The notes under the pieces are model-generated. The model saw only the letters and a list, made by a program, of their open reading frames with translations, was not told the DNA's origin and ran no database searches. A DNA stretch of 21,247 bases from Apostichopus parvimensis (taxonomy: Eukaryota; Echinodermata; Holothuroidea; Aspidochirotida; Stichopodidae): the NCBI GenBank assembly GCA_000934455.1, contig KN882553.1, forward strand, positions 117,234-138,480. The letters are read 5' to 3'. The translations under genes were made by a program, and so were the position numbers. Each line of letters opens with the position of its first letter. The first letter of the stretch is position 1. Positions 14,016 to 21,247 of the stretch are shown in pieces.

Positions 14016-17000
14016 CTGTGGAGACAAAAATAAGTTAAAGGTAATGTAAATTACATGTCACTCAAACTAAACTCTTCTCACATAATGTATGCAGGAAATA
14101 ATGTTGATGATCATACATCAATGAAGAAATTTATAGATGAAAAGTATTAAATATGAGGGTTATGACAAACTCCTTCCCCACTCCCCACCCCTCCCGCACT
14201 TACATAATAAACACTTTCATATGCTTCATGGTATCTCAAACATCTTGCTAAAAATTTTAGAGAAAAATCTCATTTTACAGTCTGGTATCTTAGGAATAGT
14301 TGAGGCAAATCATAGAAGTAATGTTAAACTGTTCCATTGATTCTGTTTCCCAACGAGACCTGTGTGATTCTTTTCTCTCATAGCAATTTGATAAAGTGGA
14401 TCTCACATCAGCAACTATAGAACGCTATCATGGAAAAGTTTCTTGAGATTACATAATCGACCTGCCTCGGCCGTAAAATGACCTCTTTTTACCAATTAGT
14501 CTGCAAAGCCTGCCACATATTTTTTCTTGTATGAGGGTCTTTGTGTGAATGCTGTATCATTAACTACACTGTAGACATGAACATATTTCCACACAGTGTT
14601 AACACAAAGCCAATTGGTGGTAAGAAGCTATGCAGGCTAATTGTAGAGCAGGTTGATTTACGACCGCGGCAGGACGATTACATAATCACAAAACTTTCCT
14701 AGCTATAGTGTGCTATAATTGAAGCAAACAACTTGCACCCTTTCTTAAATCTCCAACTTGGAATTGTAAGGCAAATAATAATCAAATTTTCATACCTTGG
14801 GAACTTGAGCAAGACAGAGAATCTTGGAGTTTTCTTCATCGATGCTGAATAGCATCGCAGCGGTTTTGGGTGACTTGCTCTTGTATTGCTTGAGGGCAGC
14901 ATCCAATGCCTTGGATATGGAGAGGGCCTCAAATCTGGCGATGACCAATGGTTTGTCGGGGCTATCTGTAATCATCTGATTGGCAGTGTCCTTGGCCTTG
15001 AAAAACAATGAAAATATGAAAATTGATGATGTGGAGCAATGTAAATATGCAAATTGACAAGGTAAATATGCAAATTGACAATGTGAAAACAATGCAAATA
15101 TGCAAATTGACTATGTGAGAAAAATGTAAATAGCAAATTACCAAGGTAAATATGCAAACAGACAATGTGATAACAATGAAAATATGCAAATTGACAATGT
15201 AAAAAATGTAAACAAGGAGGTTGACATTGCAAAAAAGCTTTTTAGAAGTAGATAATTACATCTCCTGAAATATGGAGATAACACATGGACTTGCTGCAAG
15301 ACTTTAAATTAAAACCCTGACATGCACACACCTCCTCATTAATGCAACATTGGGATGTAACAGATTACACACCCCAATGTCAGCAATCAAGACAGGAAAG
15401 GATAAAATCAACAATTCATCCAGCAGTGAAGAAAAATCGTCATAATTGTGAGAGTACGGAGGTAAATGTCATCCAACTGCCTTAAGATGTAAATGAACAG
15501 TGGCGGAGCTAGGGGTATTGGTCAGGGGGGTGAGAATAGTCTGTAGGGGCGCTTTCGACACTATCTAAGTGGAGCGCCACCACAGGTTGGCGCGGAGCGT
15601 ACAGAAATTTTTTGAGAAAAGATATTCCCTAGATCGCCAGAAATAACCTTTTCCGGGCCTTGCTAATTTACAGATAAACGAAGAATAAATAGGTGTCATC
15701 GCCATTGTCAGAAAATAACACCAACAAAATGTGACAAATGTCAATAGGTATTTGAGAGCCCAATAAAAAAGTCAATAATTGCGAATAAGTAAAAAGTGGT
15801 AAAAAGCTGAAAAGGGCGCCAGCAGTCCATTTGAGTCCGTCAAGGGGGGCATCCGCCCCCTCTGACTGCATGGACGCCCCGCCACTGTAAATGAAGTAAA
15901 TTATTCATAAATTTTGCCGATCTCTAAACGCCTGAATCAAATGAGCAAAACCTTTCAGATATTCCAACTCTGTCATTCCAAAAGATCCAAGTACCTTTTA
16001 TTATACACTTCGATATCCTGTGGTAGAAAGATGAAACCATTTGCTATCTTGATTTAATACTTAAAGTATAGCAACATTTGCCATGGAAAGTCAAATGGTT
16101 TAGACTCACATTTTGGATGATGGCAGCTTTACGTGCTTTATCGATCTCGTCCAACTTTTTCTTCAGATCTTTAAGGCTGTTTCGTATGTTGTCCTTCCTC
16201 CATTGGGGAATGGTGGCGTTGTTTAAGTCCTGCCATCGACAAAAAATAGTATCAGACAGCTAACAGCAGGTAAGGCATCACATTATTGGTGCATTCATGA
16301 CACGCAATGATACATAAAAAAAATAACATCCAGTTTGACAAAGGGTAACTGTTCTATGATATCTGTATGGTGTCAAAGGTCATCATCAAACCTACACCCA
16401 ATCAACACTGATAAATAAACACACAATCTCGCCCCCAGGGTCCCCATCTATCTCATCTTTCCAATTATTCTCCCAATTATTTGCAAGAGATTTAGGCCCC
16501 ATGAACACTCATGAAGTTTTTCTGTCTCACTGTTCTTACTTTCAATTTCAAATTGTTGTTTTCCCAACTGTCTTTAAAACAGCTCGTTACTTTTCACTTT
16601 CTTTCACGGTAAATTTTTACTAGAATGGCCAGTTCTATAACTTTTAAACCAATGTTTGCTCATCTTGAAAGCAGAAACAGTTGTTGCTGTTTTTAAAAAT
16701 AATAGAGAGGCTGGTAATAATAGTTAAAGCTAAGAGCTATTAGGCTTCAATTGAGAAATAAAAGAACTTGACAAAGTAAGAAAATAAAAAATTCCAAATT
16801 ATTTGACTTTGACAATTGAATAGGTAGATATGCTTACATTTCCCAAGTCTGTGACATCTTTATTCAGTTGTTTGTGCGAGACTGTCTGGGTCTGTTGGTT
16901 GTCATCAATCTTTTTAGCCAGCGATGCTACGGCCTCTTGAAGGGATGCTGCTCTAGTAACGGCCTGCAATGGGAGGAAACGTAAACAAAATTGTTAATGC

Positions 17001-18187
17001 ACTACTTCAGAGAAATGTTACTTTATTCTAGTCAAAAAGTAATCTATCCACTTAACGAAAACTTCATGGTTCGATGTAACCATAAACATATGCCTATCAA
17101 AGTCGGCAATCCAAGCCATTGCTGAATTTGAAGTGCTTGACCAATGACTGGGCTGGGAATGCTTTTGGATTCCCATTTATTCTTCGCTCGTTTGTTGCCA
17201 AGGAATAATAGATTGACTATCAGTACTGAAAAAGTGATTAATTAGGCAAACAGGGTTTGTATCAGGTTGTAAACCACACGGCCACCTATCATACCGTAGG
17301 TAAGTCGAGAATACAATGATCTCACCCTCTCTTCACACCTACCGCCATCTACCATACTGTGGGTAGGTCAAGAATAAAATGATCTCACCTTCTCAGCATC
17401 TTCTCCGGTGATGGCCACAATCCTCCTGATTCCTTTAGCAATCGCCTCTTCTGTTGTTATGACAAACTTCCCAATGTCTCCGCTGTTTTGAAGATGTCTA
17501 AAGAAACGGAAGCGAGTGAGTTAAATGCCAACAAAGCAAGTAGATGGAACATTACGGTATAGTGTGGATTCCTAATAACATCTATTGTTCTGTGAGTGTC
17601 GCCAAGTCTACCACGTAACACATCTGGTGGTATAGTTTCTCTGATGACACTAATAGCCATAATGCCTTGCATAACAATCAACTCCAAGTGGAACAGGCAC
17701 ATGACCTAACAGCCATACAGTGATCTCCTGATCTCATCAACTATTAAACTAGAAAATCCTTACGATAGAACAAAGATTAAATAAACATGCACTTGCTAGA
17801 ACAGACTCTAACATACTGCATGGTAAGCTTTGGCAAAGAGATAAACATGCTACAATAAAACTAATGTTAACTAATCGCTACCAATATGCAACAGAGGGAC
17901 ATGGTATTGTCCCTGATTAGACTGGAAAGACATTATAGAGTGGTGGTCCCCAACGAATAAACTTTTGTTCACAGAAGATACTGTTTAAAATTTCTAGCAA
18001 GTTTTAATAGGGCAAAATTGGGGGTAATAAATATGGCTTTTAAAAAAGTCAAGAAGGTGTTTCACACAATCTTTTATTTACACCATGATGTCATTATGAC
18101 ATCATGCATACCGTGTCAGTGCAGATGTATGTATGTATGTATGTATGTATGTATGTATGTATGTATGTATGTATGTATGTATGTATG

Positions 18188-18218
<31 letters not shown>

Positions 18219-20947
18219 TGTATGTATGTATGTATGTATGTATGTATGTATGTATGTATGTATGTATGTATTTTAGATCCTCCTGCAAGCAGGAACTCGC
18301 GAAGAAGCCATCATTGGCTTATCATAGCCGCTAGCTGACCAAAGTCAGTCTCTTACATTCATATTTAAAGACCATGATTATGAATTGTCAACAACTCTGT
18401 AACTGGACGACAAACAGAAATCTTGGAGTGACTCGAACCGTGTCTCGAACCATGTACTTACGTTCCACCGCAGAACTCGACTGAGGTCATGATGGCACCG
18501 GGTCCTGCTGGATCCGCTACCAGGTCCTCAACAGGTATACCAATGGATAATACTCTGACCGGATCAGGATAAACCTACCAGAAGAGAAGAGGAGAACCAC
18601 ATTTCATTTCATGCATATATCCATTTATATCTTCTGGCATCGTAGCAATATCAAATAATCACATTTAAGTCCGTCCATTGAAGCAATAATTTTACCAAGT
18701 TGAAATTTCAAATTTCTCCAGTTTTCTCTTTTGCAATTTGATAAGGACTAGGCTGTGAAGTACCTTTAAAATGTAATATACTTTAAATAAAGCTCTATAA
18801 GCATTTCATTTAACTACCAGAAGATGATATAACAATACACATTACCATAAAGATTGCTTAATACCATTAACAAATGGTCCCCAAACCTGTCACTTAACTT
18901 GGTTCAGTGCATCTAAAAGATCACTCACTGCATCAAAGAATTCCCTTATACCACTGATTCCCTGAGCCTACTCTTTACATCAATCACCAATCCAGTGAAA
19001 TAATCTGACCTCATCACAAATGACCCGTGAATCCTGGCTTACCAGTAACCCCTCTCCTTTATATCATGTTTATTTAACTACCGTGATACTGACTTCATCA
19101 CATATGACCTGTGACCTCAGGCTTGCCAGTAACCCCTGGCTTGCCAGTAACCTCTCTCCTTTATGTCATGTTTATTTAACTACCGTGATACTGATCTCAT
19201 CACACATGACCTGTGACCTCGGGCTTGCCTGTAACCCCACTCCTTTATGTCATGTTTATGTAACTACTGTTGTACTGACCTCATCACATATGACCTGTGA
19301 ACCCTGGCTTGCCAGTCACCCCTCTCCTTTATGTCATGTTTATGTAACTACCGTGATACTGACCTCGTCAAAGACTGCCCGTAATCCCTGAATTGACTTT
19401 GCTTGGGCCAGCGGGGTGTCTTTGGCGTAAACTTTGCCTCGCTTCTCGATCACACTATTGGCTATTTCTTCAGCTTCCTTTATTTGCTCCGTAGTCATCG
19501 CTCCCTGTAAGATGGCAGACAAATTTAGTCATCACTTTAAGTACACCAAAGTAATATTGGATAGAGGTGGAAATCGGAAGGGCTTGGGGTCAGGGAGAAA
19601 CAGTCCTCCAAAGCCAATGAAATCATCTTGTTAGTGGGATATTTTCAGTTAAATGTTCATTATGAAATCTTGAGCACAAATAAGATTGTAGATACAAAAA
19701 CATTACCAAAATGTTAAAAATCACCAAAATTGTTGTCACTCCCATTTTCTGACTTGCATTAAATCGAATCGATTCAAAGTTTCAAACCAGATCTTACACA
19801 ATTTCAAAAGAATTGGTTTTTATTGTATTCACAAAAAAAAATGAAATTAATCATGTATTCTTCTTCCCTTTTGTGTTTCGTTTTTTTGGTATTTAATTTC
19901 ATAAATATTTTCACACACTGTACTCAAGCCTTCACAACAGCAATGCCACAAAAGAATCGTAAACGTAAAAGTGAATCTCACCTTTGCAGAAAAGTCAAAC
20001 CGTAGTTTATCCGGAGCCACGAGGGAGCCTCGTTGATCGGCTTCTCCCAACACTTTTCGTAGCGCAAAGTTAAGAACGTGTGTCCCTGTGTGGTTACTCA
20101 TCACTGGTCTCCTCCGAGACTGGTAAAAAAAAAAAAAAAAACATAGATAAAAAAAAAACAGATAAAAAAATAACAGATAAAAAAATAAAAATACATAGAT
20201 AAAAAAAAAAAGTTACTTCATGAAGAAGCTTTCTGTATGTTAGCCCATTTAAGGGCAAGAATATCCAAAATATCTTTTTTCTTTTATCCTCATTAATGTT
20301 ATCAAAGCGAACCAAAGATTAATGTTTGTAACAACATATGGGAGCTCAGGGGAAAAAACATTGTTTCCCTTGTGGTCTGATTAATACATCCCACTATAAT
20401 CACAAATGAATCAATCATTGTCATATTGATTGCAATATATATATTTTTCCCCACCGACAACCAAAACAGCTATCACATTTAACAGAGAGAAAGGAACTTT
20501 TTTTTCCACTGAAATTTAGCCAAGTCACATTCCATGACATCACAGGTTCTTTTTACATTCTGTTGAGTCATTTTCCTGTTAAATAAGTATACCACACTAG
20601 AAAACGAAAATGACTTTGTAAACTGAGCCTGGCTGGCCATTGCGTGGAAATCATCAGTAGAACATCCATTGCGACAAGTAGAACCAAATGTCGGTTTCTG
20701 ACGCTTCATATGAGTGCAGAATGAAACAAGAATTAAGTGTCAAGGATCTTTATTGGATAGTACATGCTTAACAGTAGGAGAGTAAAACTGAATACTAAGC
20801 TGCATTGATTATAAAAGTCTTTACCTCGTCGATAAATAACTTTAGTTTGTCTCCTACTCGCAGTTTACCGTCAGGCGCGGAGAGCTTCCCGATGTGAAGG
20901 ACGTAGCCGCCTTTCACTTGAACGTTGTTCACCTTAAACTCGATATC
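13839..20947 (-). CDS. aars1: Alanyl-tRNA synthetase, cytoplasmic, editing and C-Ala domains (5' partial, spliced)
   Basis: Joined minus-strand exons 20947-20825, 20119-19982, 19504-19364, 18574-18462, 17497-17389, 16963-16838, 16229-16110, 14996-14796 and 14015-13839 give 415 residues and a stop. The enzyme charges tRNA-Ala with alanine and hydrolyses mischarged Ser- or Gly-tRNA-Ala. Visible here is the editing domain with its zinc ligands HTGTH (window residues 51-55) and CGGTH (169-173), and DQRGSLV, whose Gln matches the editing-site Gln of the E. coli enzyme. After it come a charged helical linker (about 209-290) and the C-Ala domain with [15 protein letters not shown] near the end. The class II catalytic domain lies beyond the right edge. 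The [10 protein letters not shown] tail and lack of a targeting context fit the cytosolic enzyme. All junctions are GT-AG and in frame. Confidence 0.95.
14016..14795 (-). repeat. AARS intron with ~290-bp fold-back element (14415-14708)
   Basis: Arms starting CTATAG (14415-14420) and ending CTATAG (14703-14708) are imperfect inverted copies. For example, GATTACATAATCGACCTGCC at 14448-14467 pairs with the region around 14670-14690. The symmetry centre is CTACACTGTAG near 14571. This could be a fold-back or MITE-type transposon. The rest of the intron shows nothing. Confidence 0.7.
14796..14996 (-). CDS. AARS exon (start of C-Ala)
   Basis: Acceptor gttttcaag, donor AAG then gtatga; 67 codons in phase 0-0, residues 291-357. 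It reads [20 protein letters not shown], then [20 protein letters not shown], ending LCLAQVPK. Typical C-Ala sequence. Confidence 0.93.
15005..15230 (-). repeat. Tandem repeat carrying ATTTGCAT octamers
   Basis: Degenerate 21-32-bp units (GTAAATATGCAAATTGACAA-like) lie immediately intron-side of an AARS acceptor. Perfect ATGCAAAT octamers (ATTTGCAT on the gene strand) are at 15047, 15068, 15092, 15100 and 15184, and a near match is at 15152. Overlapping minus-strand frames of 75-100 codons are artefacts of the repeat. Confidence 0.8.
15490..15895 (+). mobile_element. Non-autonomous hAT-type MITE (390 bp) with 8-bp TSD
   Basis: Element 15498-15887 begins CAGTGGCGGAGC and ends GCCCCGCCACTG; the termini are inverted over 12 bp with one mismatch. 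It is flanked by the exact 8-bp duplication TAAATGAA at 15490-15497 and 15888-15895. An 8-bp TSD and CAGNG-type ends are characteristic of the hAT superfamily. No transposase is encoded. It sits in an AARS intron. The frame at 15668-15871 on the minus strand is internal to it. Confidence 0.88.
16110..16229 (-). CDS. AARS exon (linker helix)
   Basis: Acceptor gatggcag, donor AAT then gtgagt; 40 codons in phase 0-0, residues 251-290. It reads [20 protein letters not shown] then [20 protein letters not shown], a charged helical segment with the family's IPQW motif. Confidence 0.92.
16230..16837 (-). other. AARS intron, nothing recognised
   Basis: 608 bp of AT-rich sequence with no repeat, RNA or coding pattern that I can support. 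Confidence 0.55.
16838..16963 (-). CDS. AARS exon (linker helix)
   Basis: Acceptor cattgcag, donor AAT then gtaagc; 42 codons in phase 0-0, residues 209-250. It reads [20 protein letters not shown], then a Gln-rich turn, then [13 protein letters not shown]. Predicted helical by its heptad-like leucines. Confidence 0.92.
17281..17397 (-). repeat. 63-bp tandem duplication across an AARS donor site
   Basis: Copies 17281-17334 and 17344-17397 share CCATCTACCATACTG-like, GAATAMAATGATCTCACC and TCTC. The second copy contains the real exon end and donor; the first contains a good donor look-alike (AGG then gtgaga) at 17325. Using it would read into an in-frame TGA seven codons after the real junction. 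Confidence 0.82.
17389..17497 (-). CDS. AARS exon (end of editing domain)
   Basis: Acceptor tttctttag, donor AAG then gtgaga. One base completes Thr of CGGTH, then 36 codons, residues 173-208: [20 protein letters not shown] then [16 protein letters not shown]. The first His is the last zinc ligand of the editing site. The position usually held by a SSHAG-like run reads NSGDIG here. Confidence 0.93.
17498..18461 (-). other. AARS intron with microsatellite
   Basis: Contains the ATGT array (18125-18270) and a short hairpin AGGGACA..TGTCCCT near 17895-17914. An 81-codon minus-strand frame (17457-17702) overlaps the exon out of frame and is not credible. Confidence 0.55.
18125..18270 (+). repeat. 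(ATGT)n microsatellite, ~36 units
   Basis: 146 bp of near-perfect ATGT with one interruption (GTAATG) at about 18216. It reads as MYVC or HTYI repeats in open frames, which are artefacts. Confidence 0.95.
18462..18574 (-). CDS. AARS exon (editing domain, zinc ligand Cys)
   Basis: Acceptor cttctggtag, donor AAC then gtaagt; 37 codons plus two bases, residues 135-171. It reads [20 protein letters not shown] then [17 protein letters not shown]. The Cys is the editing-site zinc ligand; CGGTH is completed across the intron. Confidence 0.94.
19005..19370 (-). repeat. 84-bp tandem array repeating an AARS donor site
   Basis: Units start (CTGACCTC or variant) at 19005, 19089, 19191, 19275 and 19359, with an extra internal 18-bp duplication in the second. 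The last unit contains the true exon end and donor (GAG then gtcagt at 19363). The four intronic copies hold GAG-GTCAGA, GAA-GTCAGT, GAG-ATCAGT (GT lost) and GAG-GTCAGT. Because 84 is a multiple of three, a long open frame (19020-19391, + strand) results but is not a gene. Confidence 0.88.
19364..19504 (-). CDS. AARS exon (between editing motifs)
   Basis: Acceptor catcttacag, donor GAG then gtcagt; 47 codons in phase 0-0, residues 88-134. It reads [20 protein letters not shown], then [20 protein letters not shown], then LRAVFDE. Confidence 0.94.
19505..19981 (-). other. AARS intron, nothing recognised
   Basis: 477 bp of AT-rich sequence with no repeat family or coding pattern recognised. Confidence 0.55.
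19982..20119 (-). CDS. AARS exon (editing domain HxxxH)
   Basis: Acceptor tttttaccag, donor AAG then gtgaga; 46 codons in phase 0-0, residues 42-87. It reads [20 protein letters not shown] then [20 protein letters not shown] then FDFSAK. HTGTH supplies two zinc ligands of the editing centre. Confidence 0.95.
20122..20212 (-). repeat. Repeated poly-T/ATCT tract at an AARS acceptor
   Basis: On the gene strand there are units of T7-18 followed by ATCTATG or ATCTGT, leading straight into the acceptor ttaccag. It forms an exceptionally long polypyrimidine tract (about 90 nt). Confidence 0.75.
20213..20824 (-). other. Rest of AARS intron, nothing recognised
   Basis: No coding or repeat signal that I can support. 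A 76-codon minus-strand frame at 20479-20709 has no recognisable domain. Confidence 0.5.
20825..20947 (-). CDS. AARS exon (beta-barrel before editing core)
   Basis: Acceptor cgtcaaag, donor GAG then gtaaag; 41 codons in phase 0-0, residues 1-41 of the window's product. It reads [20 protein letters not shown] then [20 protein letters not shown] and E. GGYVLHIG and the VGD turn match the barrel preceding the editing site. The previous exons are outside the window. Confidence 0.92.
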
Positions 20948-21247
20948 CTTTGACGAGGGGGAGTAAAAATAAAAGACAAAGTTTCATATTTATCAGCCTG
21001 CTAAATGAAATATATGTGGGTCAATCCATGCCAAATCAACAGATTTTTGGGTCGATTCCACGTCGACCCTCTCAGAATCGCCTGAAATTGATATGGTGTC
21101 TTGCCATATGTCTCAAAGGATGAAATTGGGCAAAAAAAAAATTTAAAACTTTTTGGTTGCTAGGATACGGCCCCGCCTAGCTACCAAATCCAGATTGCAT
21201 TTTAAGAGCCCTAAATTTGTGTCAAGTTTGGAGGCATCTTTTGCATA
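20948..21247 (-). other. AARS intron, possible interspersed repeat at 21020-21247
   Basis: From about 21020 (GTGGGTCAATCCATGCC) the sequence looks like a dispersed invertebrate repeat, but I cannot name the family or see its far end. Confidence 0.3.

Larger units (their letters stand above)
14997..16109 (-). other. AARS intron (octamer array, hairpin, MITE)
   Basis: Besides the octamer repeat and the MITE it holds a small hairpin, ACATTGGG at 15347-15354 with complement 15373-15380. No exon-like sequence was seen. Confidence 0.6.

Noticed and set aside
14962-15232. Minus-strand hydrophobic frames upstream of an AARS exon
   Set aside because: Translation of the octamer tandem repeat; the AARS acceptor at 14997-14998 cuts them off.
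17457-17702. 81-codon minus-strand frame
   Set aside because: It overlaps the AARS exon in a different frame and shows no family resemblance.
18018-18334. Open frames of repeated MYVC and HTYI on both strands
   Set aside because: Pure translation of the ATGT microsatellite.
19005-19370. CRISPR-like array
   Set aside because: Units are contiguous 84-bp tandem repeats with no spacers, within a eukaryotic intron.
19020-19391. 123-codon + strand frame with repeated [17 protein letters not shown]
   Set aside because: It arises because the 84-bp tandem unit is a multiple of three; it overlaps the AARS donor array and has no domain.

Overview
This looks like nuclear DNA of an invertebrate animal. 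It is AT-rich, with short exons (54-201 bp) separated by GT-AG introns of about 70 bp to 2.2 kb. Mobile-element debris lies in the introns (an RTE-type LINE, a tRNA-derived SINE, a hAT-type MITE), and there are many tandem repeats. Protein similarity and repeat types suggest a marine deuterostome, perhaps an echinoderm; that is a guess and the species cannot be fixed from sequence alone.

Two protein genes are present, both incomplete at the window edge and arranged tail to tail. On the + strand (1-9114 coding) are nine exons giving 315 residues: the complete WD40 beta-propeller and C terminus of a TRAF7-like protein. The RING and zinc-finger part lies off the left edge. On the - strand (20947 down to 13839) are nine exons giving 415 residues: the editing domain and C-terminal (C-Ala) part of cytoplasmic alanyl-tRNA synthetase. 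Its aminoacylation domain lies off the right edge. Every junction listed has GT-AG dinucleotides and keeps the frame. The two likely poly(A) signals, 11875-11880 (+) and 12046-12051 (-), leave only about 165 bp between the genes.

The most interesting feature is in the WD40 gene. Exon 7 (6836-6984) is followed after a 70-bp intron by a second exon (7055-7203) of identical length (149 bp) and identical phases. The two encode ungapped 50-residue segments with 20 identical residues. Because 149 is not a multiple of three, using both exons or neither gives a premature stop, so the frame permits exactly one. This is the architecture of mutually exclusive splicing and would swap part of two propeller blades.

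A second theme is short tandem duplication across splice junctions: a partial copy of WD40 exon 2 with its acceptor (736-786), an 84-bp array repeating an AARS donor (19005-19370), and a 63-bp duplication carrying another AARS donor (17281-17397). Other structures are a roughly 290-bp fold-back in an AARS intron, an array of ATGCAAAT octamers, and a LINE bracketed by about 101-bp direct repeats.

The two genes need not be functionally linked. One is a probable ubiquitin-ligase or scaffold component of stress-kinase signalling, the other a translation housekeeping enzyme.
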